From a virus: a DNA stretch of 27,937 nt. This document shows positions 1-8,879 of this stretch, piece after piece. The first letter of the stretch is position 1. Every line of letters starts with the position of its first letter. The position numbers and the translations under genes were made by a program. Under the pieces are notes generated by a model. That model made no database searches and was not told where the DNA came from. It saw only the letters and a list, made by a program, of their open reading frames with translations. The stretch lies in IMG/VR virus record IMGVR_UViG_3300024520_006615, positions 1-27,937 of that record, one strand, 5' to 3'.

Positions 1-336
1 ATGATCTCACGTTCTGCTCTCTTGCCTTTCATTAATCCCATCTTACCCATAATTTACTCCTTCTATTAAAAACCAAAGCTAAAATCCAAAAACTGATCAA
101 AATTTGTCATCTTTCCCCCCTTCCCCCTTCCCCCCATAAAAATATCTTGTGGGACTTCAACGAGTTACGTTCAAAACTGGGGGAAAGATGGGGGGAAAGA
201 TCGCCTTTTCTCCCTTTCCCCCCGCTCTAGGATTTGCGAGTCCAAAGCTAAAAGCTAAAAGTTAAAAGCTAAAAACCAAATCCAAAACCAAAACTTTCTG
301 GTGAAGTCCAAAATCCGAATGCCAAATCCAAAAAGC
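1..336. repeat. Gene-free left end with C-tract/G-tract inverted repeats inside A-rich repeats
   Basis: I see no supportable gene here. An arm ATCTTTCCCCCC at 109-120 is matched by its perfect reverse complement GGGGGGAAAGAT at 190-201. The right arm is itself the second copy of a tandem GGGGGAAAGAT repeat (179-189, 190-201). Another CTTTCCCCCC lies at 214-223. Degenerate A-rich units built on CCAAA and GCTAAAA flank this core on both sides, at about 70-103 and 241-330. The region lies beyond the 3' end of the leftward operon. It could be a replication origin, a packaging or terminus region, or a transcription end. None of these is proven by the sequence. Confidence 0.6.
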
Positions 337-867
337 TTAATCGGCTTGAATGAGATGGCCAAAGCTATCGGACCCGATGTCTAGGGCGTTTCTTGCTGCC
401 CCTGTATAGGGATTAAATATCCATGCACTCGTCCCATGATAAGCTCTGTACTGCTTAGCAAGAGAGGGGTATGGGTTCGGCTCGCCGGTTGCTGGGTCGT
501 ATCGCATTAGTGCATTACCCTTTACTTCAACATTCTGTTCTCTTTCTAGTGAAGCCTTTGCGCACTCGAGCATCTTTATAAGCACCCCAAGGCTCTCAGG
601 ACTGTCTGTTAGCAATAAAAGGTATGCATCAAGGGTTGTAGCAGTAATACGGCCAGGCTCATAAGTCGTATGTCCTTCTTCCGTTTTTGTCCCCTTCAAC
701 GCTGCTTCCCTGTACCTAATCCCATCCTCGCTAAAACAAATTCCGCCGAACCCGTGATCTATATTCATCTCGCTTATTATGGTTCTGCCGTCTCCTAACT
801 CAATAGTTGGTATACCGGAAGCGTGCTCGTAAACTCGCTCATTCGAATTTATTACCTTAAGTCTCAT
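337..867 (-). CDS. Hypothetical phage protein
   Basis: I do not recognise this 176-residue protein. It is the last gene of the leftward HTH-primase operon, starting 20 bases after the primase/helicase stop. A strong Shine-Dalgarno (AGGAG, about 7 bases before ATG) supports the start. The protein appears soluble, with no signal peptide, membrane segment or Cys cluster. The N-terminal half looks beta-rich, with a GDGRTI turn near residue 25 and a Gly/Phe-rich stretch near 40. The middle (about 75-110) looks helical. The tail has several Tyr and Asn-Pro turns. Its position suggests an early function accompanying replication initiation, but that is guilt by association only. Confidence 0.75.
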   Translation of the reverse strand: MRLKVINSNERVYEHASGIPTIELGDGRTIISEMNIDHGFGGICFSEDGIRYREAALKGTKTEEGHTTYEPGRITATTLDAYLLLLTDSPESLGVLIKMLECAKASLEREQNVEVKGNALMRYDPATGEPNPYPSLAKQYRAYHGTSAWIFNPYTGAARNALDIGSDSFGHLIQAD

Positions 868-887
868 CTTACTCTCCTTTGTGGTTG

Positions 888-3176
888 TTACCAGGCTTCG
901 CCCAGCGCGTAAAGCGATGCGTCCAGCCCGTACTTTTCTTTTACTTGATGCCTAGGCACCGCCTTTAATATGCCTGCCTCGCACAAATCTTTCATGGCTT
1001 CTTGTATGGCTCGTGCTGGCCCGCGCTTGTCGTTTTTGAACATGGTAAGAGGCCTTAGTCGCCGCCTTAAAAAAGAGTAAGGAATTAGACCTTTTTCTTG
1101 AACCAAAATCTTAGGGGTTTTATACGATAATTTCTTCTCTGCCGGCATGCTCAAATAAGACAGAATTACTGTTCTAATTTCGGCCTCAAATCTATACTCC
1201 CCATCACCCACTTGACCTTTGTCAAAACGGCTAGTTATTTGGAGTATATCTTTTTCAATAAAATCTATCGCCCACTGGGCATTTTGCGCATCAATAATTG
1301 GGTTATGAATATTGCATCCAACGGCTATTAAACCCGCAATTCTTAGAACTTTTAAATGAGCGCGATTCCATAACTGTTTACCTACCTCATTTGACGAGTT
1401 AATCGCGAAATCTGCCCGCTTATTAAACGTTTTTAGCAGAGCACTTGCAGCGGGATCCCTGGCTATTAATTGAAAAGTATTGTTAGCTTCCATCTGTACT
1501 ACTGTGGCAACAACGTCAGCAAGCCTGTCAACTAATTGAGGGCTGGGATCTTGGAAAGCACTGACCTCATTTTCCGGAACTCGTTTGCCCTTGTACTCGA
1601 TGAAAATAAAACGGGTTATGAGCCCGCTTTCTATCTGGTCCTCGCTCAGCTGATTATAGAACCGTCCGGGTGTGGCATCGCCTAGGATTGACATTGCAGG
1701 GGCATAGGCCGAGTGGGAGTTTTTATCGCTATCAGAATAGATAGACTCGTCTAGTACATCATTCTTTCCGGACTTGCTGTAAAGGTCGAGAATTGATTGC
1801 TGCAGCGTTGCCCCAGCCGAGCCCGGTGCTGCATTGGCCCAGCCCTGCATAGTGAAGGCAAACTCAGGGAGCAAACAGAATACACAAGTCTTCTTGGCCA
1901 TGGCTTTGTTGATCGCTTGGCCAGAGGCAATATAAGACGGCCCCTTGAATTGGTCGACGCTGGGAACGGTCTTTCTTACCTGAGCTATTAGTTTGTTGAT
2001 GCCTGACTTAGCGCACTCTTTCCCTATACCGGTCTCACCCAGCAAGATAATATAAAGGTTTAGACCTGAGCCTGGGATTTGAAATTGCCTACCGCATATG
2101 CCGGCCATTAATGTCAAAGCGCCGGCGAGCGAAACCTCTGCTACGGGTCGAATGGATGAGGTAAAAATATACTGAGCAATGTCTCCGACCAGCCCTTGGG
2201 GAAAGATTAGCGGAGCGTTTGCTACTACAGCGACTTCTTCTTCGACCTGAGCCTCTACTATAGCTTCTGTTCTTAGTTTAAGTTTAGAAAAATCAACTGG
2301 GGGAGGATGGTCGTTCTCGTTTCGCTTGCGTGCCGCTGTTAGGGTCCGGATAACGTAATCGGTGCCGTCACCCGTCTTCCTGCCTTTCTTGTTACCGCGG
2401 AAAAGTTTTGAATTTTTAAAAAGCCTAATAGCCTGGTCTACGTCTTTGGTATAGAAGTCTATGAAGGTAAGCAAGGCAAGGTCTGCCCTGGAATGGTCAT
2501 TCTGATGCTCAGGGTAGTCGTGCCACCGCCCTTCCCAAAGCGCTATAAACTTATCACCGTTTTCAGCATCGCGTGCTCTAGCGTAGACTTTCAGATCGCT
2601 GATTGGGCTTGGAGTACTGGGTAAGCCGACCTCCTTAAATTGTCTTCTGCTGTTCTTGATATTCGAAACCAGCCAATCAACCAATTCCTGTCCGTCATTT
2701 ATAGGGTAATTGTTTTTTACCTTTCCGGTCATTAAAATAAAACGACCGTTTGGATAAACTTCAGCGCCGATGGGATCATGCCTATGCCCAGAATCCAATG
2801 TTGCTTTAACAACAATATGCGACCCATTGCCCGAGTATGAAGTCTCGGTATAGGTCTCAGCCTTTGATATCAACTCAGCATGATGGTCCATTAAGTGAGG
2901 CTTCTCGTAAGTATCGAGATCAACAATGCAGTAGGGGTCATTCTTGGTTAGTACAAAACCTATCGGCATCCCGCAGCTAATAGCATCTTTGAAAGTAGAC
3001 CAAGTCTTTGGTTCTGTGACACTTGCAGCGCTTCCGGTTCTTGCGTTAAGCGGAATTTTATTCCATTTTTGTTTTGCGTCATCCCAAAGCACTTTAACCG
3101 TTACCCATTGTGGTAACGCTTGTAGCTCACTTGGAATACAGTACTGAGGATTAGGACGGGGATTAATTACTGCCAT
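888..3176 (-). CDS. Primase/helicase-like replication protein (AEP-like N-terminus, DUF3987 C-terminus)
   Basis: This 762-residue protein probably primes and unwinds DNA at phage replication initiation. The N-terminal part (about 12-170) resembles the archaeo-eukaryotic-type primases of mobile elements. It has a PSELQALPQWV entry, then a GFVLTKNDPYCIVDLD stretch (about 73-88) carrying candidate metal-binding acidic residues, then SGNGSHIVV (about 115-123). Residues 205-285 resemble the helical domain that follows such primases (as in NrS-1-type polymerases), with RLFKNSKLFRG. From about 325 the protein looks like DUF3987, with a Walker A GETGIGKE at 380-387. It overlaps the upstream HTH gene by 14 bases and has a near-perfect AGGAGG site. 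It is the only large replication gene on this strand. Family placement is from motif memory; catalytic activity is inferred. Confidence 0.8.
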   Translation of the reverse strand: MAVINPRPNPQYCIPSELQALPQWVTVKVLWDDAKQKWNKIPLNARTGSAASVTEPKTWSTFKDAISCGMPIGFVLTKNDPYCIVDLDTYEKPHLMDHHAELISKAETYTETSYSGNGSHIVVKATLDSGHRHDPIGAEVYPNGRFILMTGKVKNNYPINDGQELVDWLVSNIKNSRRQFKEVGLPSTPSPISDLKVYARARDAENGDKFIALWEGRWHDYPEHQNDHSRADLALLTFIDFYTKDVDQAIRLFKNSKLFRGNKKGRKTGDGTDYVIRTLTAARKRNENDHPPPVDFSKLKLRTEAIVEAQVEEEVAVVANAPLIFPQGLVGDIAQYIFTSSIRPVAEVSLAGALTLMAGICGRQFQIPGSGLNLYIILLGETGIGKECAKSGINKLIAQVRKTVPSVDQFKGPSYIASGQAINKAMAKKTCVFCLLPEFAFTMQGWANAAPGSAGATLQQSILDLYSKSGKNDVLDESIYSDSDKNSHSAYAPAMSILGDATPGRFYNQLSEDQIESGLITRFIFIEYKGKRVPENEVSAFQDPSPQLVDRLADVVATVVQMEANNTFQLIARDPAASALLKTFNKRADFAINSSNEVGKQLWNRAHLKVLRIAGLIAVGCNIHNPIIDAQNAQWAIDFIEKDILQITSRFDKGQVGDGEYRFEAEIRTVILSYLSMPAEKKLSYKTPKILVQEKGLIPYSFLRRRLRPLTMFKNDKRGPARAIQEAMKDLCEAGILKAVPRHQVKEKYGLDASLYALGEAW

Positions 3177-3480
3177 CGAGTGTATCCTCCTGTTGAATGG
3201 GTTCTTTTACGATGCTGTATAGCCCAACTATCCGGTTAACAGACGGGTTACAGATATTTCCTTGTGAGAAATCTAATAGCCATGAGTAAGGGATACCAGT
3301 CCGCTTGTTTATTTCTTTTAAGGAAAAATTTGATGCATGGGTTAGCGTTATCACTCTAAGCATAAATTTGGTGGGCATATCGCAGATAGGCGAGTCTTTT
3401 TCTAGGGCTTTAAGGAGAACTCTTGTTATTGCTTTGTTTGCTTTTTTGGTAGGTTTAAGGGTACTTTGCAGGTTTGACAT
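3163..3480 (-). CDS. Small helix-turn-helix protein, putative Cro/CI-like regulator
   Basis: This 105-residue basic protein is the first gene of the leftward operon. Residues about 52-90 fit a Cro/CI-type helix-turn-helix: FSLKEINKRTGIPYSWLLDF, then a QGNICNPS loop, then a closing helix. This matches the family pattern of turn, recognition helix and rG..xPs loop. The N-terminus (1-25) is Lys/Arg-rich. AGGGA lies just before the ATG, and a consensus-like promoter lies about 40 bases upstream. Its end overlaps the primase gene by 14 bases, suggesting translational coupling. The location beside a divergent promoter region is typical of a regulator of early genes. It could instead be a replication accessory that binds origin DNA. 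Confidence 0.65.
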   Translation of the reverse strand: MSNLQSTLKPTKKANKAITRVLLKALEKDSPICDMPTKFMLRVITLTHASNFSLKEINKRTGIPYSWLLDFSQGNICNPSVNRIVGLYSIVKEPIQQEDTLDGSN

Positions 3481-3517
3481 TTAATTCCCTATGGTTATTT
3501 CCATTAGCGAGGCGGTA

Positions 3518-3547
3518 ATTATATGAGTACTCCTTTGCAGCTATCAA
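3518..3547 (-). promoter_or_regulatory. Sigma70-type promoter for the leftward HTH-primase operon
   Basis: Read on the minus strand there is TTGATA (3542-3547), an 18-base spacer and a perfect TATAAT (3518-3523). Transcription would start near 3511, giving a leader of about 30 bases before the HTH gene. It lies in the 200-base divergent region (3481-3680). Confidence 0.75.
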
Positions 3548-3565
3548 GGGTTTACCTGTATTTTT

Positions 3566-3574
3566 CTTTCCCCC
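3566..3574. promoter_or_regulatory. CTTTCCCCC motif in the divergent promoter region
   Basis: The nine-base motif recurs in the left-end repeat region (111-120, 214-223, and as its complement at 179-200). Here it lies between the two divergent promoters. It could be an operator for the neighbouring HTH protein or an origin iteron. With one copy here, chance is also possible. Confidence 0.3.
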
Positions 3575-3603
3575 GTAGCTCCGAGCAAGGCACTACCTAG
3601 TCG

Positions 3604-3632
3604 TTGCTAAATCCTTGTTTGTTGTCTAATAT
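3604..3632 (+). promoter_or_regulatory. Sigma70-type promoter for the rightward recombination/replication genes
   Basis: TTGCTA (3604-3609), a 17-base spacer and TAATAT (3627-3632) form a good promoter. Transcription would start near 3639, about 40 bases before the ATG at 3681. That start has a GAGGT ribosome site about 8 bases upstream. No other gene occupies 3481-3680. Confidence 0.65.
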
Positions 3633-3680
3633 GTTACCCTACCCGACGTTAATCCTAATCTACCCTATGAGGTAACAATT

Positions 3681-4097
3681 ATGCCGCAAGTTGAATTCAC
3701 AGAAAGCGTTAGCGATATGCTATGGCTCTGGGAAAAAGCTGCTGCCGATCTGATCAAGGCCAAGACTTATGAAATGGCTTTACGAAAGAAGATAGTCGCA
3801 GCCCTATTCCCTAACCCGACTGAAGGAACCAATACATACCAGCTCCCGGGTGAGTGGAAGCTTAAGCTGACTCACAAGATTGATAGGAAACTTGATGAGT
3901 CTGCTTTGGAAGCTGTTTGGGAAAATCTTGCTGAAGGCAGCGAGGACAAGCTTATCAAAAACAAACCTTCCCTAATTAAAAAGGCGTATGATGACCTCAC
4001 CTCCGAGGAACAAGTAATTTTTAACGAGGCCCTAATCTTAAAGCCCGGGTCGCCAACTCTTAAACTAATCGAACCTAAGCCTACCGTAGAGGTATAA
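3681..4097 (+). CDS. Hypothetical early phage protein preceding the recombination genes
   Basis: A 138-residue, mostly helical, charged protein that opens the rightward block. GAGGT upstream supports the start. Its stop is one base before the ATPase start. Residues about 20-45 form an amphipathic helix. Residues 57-80 (GEWKLKLTHKIDRKLDESAL) look like a short beta hairpin followed by a helix, and Lys-rich sequence lies at about 92-106. I recall similar short proteins beside SSB and nuclease genes in other phages, usually annotated as hypothetical, so a role in recombination or SSB handling is plausible but unproven. No catalytic motif is visible. Confidence 0.7.
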   Translation: MPQVEFTESVSDMLWLWEKAAADLIKAKTYEMALRKKIVAALFPNPTEGTNTYQLPGEWKLKLTHKIDRKLDESALEAVWENLAEGSEDKLIKNKPSLIKKAYDDLTSEEQVIFNEALILKPGSPTLKLIEPKPTVEV

Positions 4098-4098
4098 A

Positions 4099-4941
4099 AT
4101 GAACCAGTACAAAGGAGTCAATCAACCCTATCAGCAGGGAGGACAAATGGTGGTACAGCAGCAAGGTGCCTTGACCCAGACCCCTAACACATATGGAGTA
4201 AGCGGCCCGCAGGTAGTACTAAAGTCTTCCCAAAGCTTAGCCGTGACTCACGGGGTTAAGCTTTTAATCTTTGCCCGTGCTGGGATGGGAAAAACTATGC
4301 TTACTGCGACTGCCCCTAACCCGATTCTAATCTCAGCTGAAAGCGGTATGCTATCATTATCCAAGCAAAACATAGAACGGGTCTTTGGTGTAAACACACC
4401 GGGCATAACCTACAATATTCCGACTATTGAGATTACCACAATAGCTGATCTTATCAACGCTGAGCAATGGGCTAGGAATTCTGGTGAGGCCAGGCAGTTC
4501 CAAACTGTTTGTATTGACTCTTTGAGTGAGATTGGTGAAAAGGTTTTGGAAAATGCTAAAGGCCAGGTAAAAGATCCTAGACAGGCTTACGGTGAGTTAC
4601 TGGATAAGATGGGCCCGACCATAAAAGCCTTTAGAGACCTGTCTGGTAAGCACGTTTATATGTCTGCTAAAGAAGAAAGGATCCAGGATGAATCAAACGG
4701 CTCAGTGCTGGCGGGACCTGGGATGCCCGGAAAAAAGCTTGGGCCACAACTACCTTACCTATTTGATGAAGTGTTCCAATTGAATACAGCCAAGGACCCC
4801 AAGGATCAGTCATCATATCGTTACTTAAGAACGGCGCCAGATTTTAACGTAGACGCGAAAGACAGATCCGGTGCACTGTCTGAAATTGAGCGTCCACACC
4901 TAGGTTATATCATTGCTAAAATAATGGGCGCTCCTGCCTGA
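4099..4941 (+). CDS. AAA_24/Sak4-like RecA-fold ATPase, putative single-strand annealing or recombination protein
   Basis: 280 residues. A Gln-rich disordered N-terminus (1-45) precedes a P-loop ATPase core. The Walker A is ARAGMGKT (59-66) within LLIFARAGMGKTML. ILISAESGML (about 76-85) follows, as in this family, where the retrieved data are treated as a target sequence. The Walker B is TVCIDSLSE (about 136-144). The C-terminal part carries PYLFDEVFQL and a YRYLRT strand. This layout matches the phage AAA_24 family that includes Sak4-type recombinases, usually encoded beside an SSB; here the next gene is the SSB. It likely binds ssDNA and promotes annealing or strand exchange. The link to Sak4 specifically is less certain than the AAA_24 assignment. 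Confidence 0.8.
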   Translation: MNQYKGVNQPYQQGGQMVVQQQGALTQTPNTYGVSGPQVVLKSSQSLAVTHGVKLLIFARAGMGKTMLTATAPNPILISAESGMLSLSKQNIERVFGVNTPGITYNIPTIEITTIADLINAEQWARNSGEARQFQTVCIDSLSEIGEKVLENAKGQVKDPRQAYGELLDKMGPTIKAFRDLSGKHVYMSAKEERIQDESNGSVLAGPGMPGKKLGPQLPYLFDEVFQLNTAKDPKDQSSYRYLRTAPDFNVDAKDRSGALSEIERPHLGYIIAKIMGAPA

Positions 4942-4948
4942 TCTTAAC

Positions 4949-4965
4949 TGAGGGTCGCACCCTCA
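4949..4965 (+). other. Intercistronic hairpin before the ssDNA-binding protein gene
   Basis: TGAGGGT (4949-4955), loop CGC and ACCCTCA (4959-4965) form a perfect 7-bp stem with no U-tract, so it does not look like a terminator. It sits between the ATPase stop and an AAGGAAAG ribosome site for the SSB gene. It may protect or process the mRNA so that the SSB is made at a different level. Confidence 0.5.
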
Positions 4966-4981
4966 CTAAAAAGGAAAGAAA

Positions 4982-5872
<891 letters not shown>

Positions 5873-5895
5873 TACCTTAGCTTAATGTAAGATCT

Positions 5896-5926
5896 AAAAT
5901 GCCGGACTTAGCGCCGGCATTTTTTT
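5896..5926 (+). terminator. Rho-independent terminator or attenuator after the SSB gene
   Basis: ATGCCGG (5899-5905) pairs with CCGGCAT (5914-5920) around an 8-base loop. A/T pairs extend the stem and seven Ts end it (5920-5926). I find no clear promoter between it and the next gene at 5946, so partial read-through is likely. It would lower nuclease and helicase expression relative to SSB. Confidence 0.85.
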
Positions 5927-5945
5927 AACTGATGGGGAATGATCA

Positions 5946-6989
5946 ATGTCTGACGTCTTTATAGCTACAAAAACAATCGCTGCCATTGAGCAAACCATGG
6001 CACACGACCAAGGCGCTTCTTTTAGAACAAGGCTTGAAACGCTTTTGCCGAAGATGGATGATGCCTACCGCGGAAAAGATGACGCACCTTACAGATCTCA
6101 CCTAGGCATCTCACTTATAGGTAAAGAGTGTGCTAGGGATCTCTGGTACGGGTTTCGCTGGGCACAGGAATCAAGGTTTCCAGCAAGAGTGCTAAGGTTA
6201 TTTAACCGAGGGCATCTAGAGGAGGCACGTTTTATAGCGTTACTTGAGATGATAGGTGTAACCGTTTGGTATGAGACTATGGATGGAGGTCAGTTTAGGG
6301 TTTCTCATTTCAACGGACATCTAGGTTCAGCTTTAGACGGGGTTGTCCAGAATGTTCCTGACCTCCCCCCTAGAGCTGTGGCATATGCAGAGTTTAAAAC
6401 CTCTGCATTAAAGGCTTTCAAAGCAGTAAAGAAAGATGGCGTATTTAAAGCTAAGGAGCAACACTACACACAGATGCAACTCTGCATGTATAAGAATGAC
6501 CTCCCATATGGGCTCTATATGGTGGTACATAAGGACACCGATGAACTCTATGCTGAGATAATAGAACTAGACAGAGTGTATGCTGAAAGGTTCCTACGGC
6601 GTGGTAGTAATATCATTTTTTCCAATTCCCCCCCGGAGAAAATAGGAACTAACGCTGCCTGGTCCAAGTGTAGATTCTGTGATTTTAAAGAGTTGTGCCA
6701 TGGCACCGATATGCCGGACATCAACTGTAGAACGTGCTTACACTCACAGGCCTTGGAAGACGGTTCTTGGACATGTAACAGGGCTCAGGCTGCTATAGCC
6801 ATAACAGAGCGTTTCAGGGGTTGTCCTCAACACATCTTTAATCCTACTATGCTGAATGGGGTCAAACTCATATCAATCAAGCACTACCTTGGCTACGTAG
6901 AACTGGAAATGCCTACAAAAGAGATAATCCGCCACGGTCCTGACTATGTGACTAGCGCGGACCTGACTTTGGATAATGGAGCGTATTAA
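5946..6989 (+). CDS. Cas4/AddB-type PD-(D/E)XK nuclease with Fe-S cysteines and an extra Cys cluster
   Basis: 347 residues; probable exonuclease for recombination or DNA processing. Nuclease core motifs are GHLEE (H90), GSALDG (D131), AEFKT (E149, K151) and YTQMQ (about 174-178), in the order expected for the PD-(D/E)XK fold. C62 (in GKECARDLWYGF) upstream of the core, with C242, C245 and C251 downstream, reproduces the 1+3 cysteine layout of the Fe-S cluster in Cas4, AddB and Dna2 nucleases. A second cluster follows: C261, C264, C277 and a Cys near 293 (GCPQH), probably a zinc site. The gene overlaps the helicase start by one base, suggesting they act together. A GGGGA site precedes ATG. The nuclease fold is secure; the Fe-S cluster is inferred from spacing. 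Confidence 0.82.
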   Translation: MSDVFIATKTIAAIEQTMAHDQGASFRTRLETLLPKMDDAYRGKDDAPYRSHLGISLIGKECARDLWYGFRWAQESRFPARVLRLFNRGHLEEARFIALLEMIGVTVWYETMDGGQFRVSHFNGHLGSALDGVVQNVPDLPPRAVAYAEFKTSALKAFKAVKKDGVFKAKEQHYTQMQLCMYKNDLPYGLYMVVHKDTDELYAEIIELDRVYAERFLRRGSNIIFSNSPPEKIGTNAAWSKCRFCDFKELCHGTDMPDINCRTCLHSQALEDGSWTCNRAQAAIAITERFRGCPQHIFNPTMLNGVKLISIKHYLGYVELEMPTKEIIRHGPDYVTSADLTLDNGAY

Positions 6990-8626
6990 TGCAGCTACGC
7001 CAATACCAGACAGATGCAGTTTATAGCATTTGGGAATATTTTAGGAGTAATGACGGCAACCCAATTGTGGCCATGCCTACTGGCACGGGTAAGTCAATAG
7101 TTATAGCAAATTTTATAAGAGGCGCGCTATCGGTTTTTCCAAACCAAAAATTTATGATGGTAACCCACGTAAAGGAGCTGATAGAACAGAATTTCGAGAA
7201 GCTTCTTTTGCATTGGCCTACCGCACCAGCTGGTATCTATTCTGCTGGGTTAGGCAGGCGGGAGGCTTGGCCGAAAATTGTTTTTGGTGGAATAGGCACT
7301 GTTAAGAATTGCCCCGAAGAGTTTGGGCATGTTGATATACTGCTAATAGATGAGTGCCATCTTGTCAGCCCAAAAGCATTCACGTCATACCGAAAGTTTA
7401 TAGACGCACTCATGGTAGTAAATCCTAATCTACGTGTTATCGGCTTTACAGCAACACCTTACCGCTTAGGCCTGGGCTCGCTACTAGACGGTGGATTGTT
7501 CACCGACACTTGCTTTGATCTTACCGAGCTTAACAAATTCAATAAGCTTGTAGAAGACGGGTACTTAGCCCCATTAATTCCTAAAAGGTTAGGGTTAGGG
7601 TTAAGCGTAGACGGTGTTAAGATCTCTGGCGGTGAGTTTGTCAGCAAAGACCTTCAAGCGGCAGTGGATAGAGAAGAGATAACTCATCAGGCATTGATTG
7701 AGACCCTTGAGGTGGCTTCTGACAGAAAGCATTGGCTCATCTTCGCAACTGGGGTTGACCATGCCAATAATATAGCGGAGATGCTCAACACGTTTGGCAT
7801 TAAGACTGCGGCTGTACACAGCAAAGTGACCAAGAAATATAGGACTGATAGTCTTGAGGCGTTTGCTACTGGTGAGCTGACTTGTCTAGTCAATAACAAC
7901 GTTCTGACTACGGGTTTTGATAGCCCTTGGATTGACCTTATTGTTGTGCTAAGGCCTACCGCATCTGTAGGGTTATGGGTACAGATGCTGGGACGAGGAA
8001 CCAGGCCTTATGCCGGAGATGAGTTCAATCCTGTAAAGGAGAATTGTATGGTCCTCGACTTTGCGAGAAACACCCAACGTCTAGGCCCTATAAATGATCC
8101 AGTTCTTCCCAAAAAGAAAGGGAGCAAGGGGGGGATAGCACCAGTACGGCTATGCGAGAACGTCCTCCCTAACGGGGTGGTATGTGATACCTACGTGCAC
8201 GCATCATTAAGGATCTGTCCTGAGTGCGGTTATGAGTTTCCAATTGGCGTTAAATTTGGTATCTTTGCGGACACGAAACCTCTCATGGCTGCTAGTGATA
8301 TACCATCAGTCGAGATTTTTAACGTAGATAAGGTGACTTACACCAGACACATTAAGCAAGGTGCTCCTGATTCTATGCTGGCAACCTACTACTGCGGATT
8401 TAGGCGCTTCAAGTCTTTTAAGTGTATAGAGCATAAAGGCGGCGCAAGAAAAAGGGCGCTGCGCTGGTGGGGGAGACACTCGCGTCTTGAGATGCCTATA
8501 AGTGTTACTGCTGCGCTCGCTTTGTCAGGAAACCTAGCTGTACCTACCTCTATACGGGTTTGGTACAATAAAAAACATCCAGAGGTACTAGACTATGCCT
8601 TCCAGAATCAACCCTTCATCACCTAA
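6989..8626 (+). CDS. SF2 DEAD/DEAH-type DNA helicase
   Basis: 545 residues. It has all core superfamily 2 signatures: Q-motif-like LRQYQTDAV (3-11), Walker A PTGTGKS (30-36), DECH box (121-124), FTATPYRLG (about 153-161) and motif VI QMLGRGTRP near residue 335. After the helicase core, C..C and CPEC (in the region about 389-418) form a likely zinc finger. A C-terminal domain of about 120 residues has no motif I recognise. The organisation resembles phage repair or replication-restart helicases of the RecG/UvsW/type III-res type. It starts on the last base of the nuclease stop (TAATG), and this coupling suggests a nuclease-helicase pair resembling AddAB-like or Cas4-helicase modules. Partnership is inferred from position. 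Confidence 0.85.
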   Translation: MQLRQYQTDAVYSIWEYFRSNDGNPIVAMPTGTGKSIVIANFIRGALSVFPNQKFMMVTHVKELIEQNFEKLLLHWPTAPAGIYSAGLGRREAWPKIVFGGIGTVKNCPEEFGHVDILLIDECHLVSPKAFTSYRKFIDALMVVNPNLRVIGFTATPYRLGLGSLLDGGLFTDTCFDLTELNKFNKLVEDGYLAPLIPKRLGLGLSVDGVKISGGEFVSKDLQAAVDREEITHQALIETLEVASDRKHWLIFATGVDHANNIAEMLNTFGIKTAAVHSKVTKKYRTDSLEAFATGELTCLVNNNVLTTGFDSPWIDLIVVLRPTASVGLWVQMLGRGTRPYAGDEFNPVKENCMVLDFARNTQRLGPINDPVLPKKKGSKGGIAPVRLCENVLPNGVVCDTYVHASLRICPECGYEFPIGVKFGIFADTKPLMAASDIPSVEIFNVDKVTYTRHIKQGAPDSMLATYYCGFRRFKSFKCIEHKGGARKRALRWWGRHSRLEMPISVTAALALSGNLAVPTSIRVWYNKKHPEVLDYAFQNQPFIT

Positions 8627-8792
8627 ACGGCATACGCATAGGCGTATGATTAGGACCCTTGAGCTTGAGAGCTGTATTAATTGCGATTGGTGGGAGGATA
8701 AGGACGAAAGTTGCTTCAAGTATAAGGTTACCCCTCCGATAGATGTTATAGTCTTTGGTTGTGAAGAATGGACCGATCCTATACCTTTTTAG
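8595..8792 (+). CDS. Small Cys-rich protein
   Basis: 65 residues, overlapping the end of the helicase gene by 32 bases in another frame. The start at 8595 is supported by AGAGG nine bases upstream; an internal ATG at 8646 is possible. From about residue 20 the sequence has CINCDWW, a Cys in SCFKY and a Cys in GCEEW. Four Cys with adjacent aromatic residues suggest a small metal-binding fold. The C-terminus ends in DPIPF, which resembles the DIPF tip with which SSB proteins recruit partners, but this may be chance. I cannot assign a function. Confidence 0.55.
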   Translation: MPSRINPSSPKRHTHRRMIRTLELESCINCDWWEDKDESCFKYKVTPPIDVIVFGCEEWTDPIPF

Positions 8793-8815
8793 TCTTAATA
8801 GAGTAGTATACGTAG

Positions 8816-8843
8816 TTGCTCTAATCCGTGAGAAGCCTATAAT
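8816..8843 (+). promoter_or_regulatory. Promoter before the first shared-domain gene
   Basis: TTGCTC (8816-8821), a 16-base spacer and a perfect TATAAT (8838-8843). Transcription would start near 8850. The gene at 8880 has AAGGA about 8 bases before ATG. Confidence 0.6.
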
Positions 8844-8879
8844 TGAACCATACAAACAAACAAGCACAAGGATAAAAAT

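Noticed and set aside
1-69. Short open frame starting at the first base
   Set aside because: 22 codons, no visible ribosome site, edge of window and low-complexity surroundings.
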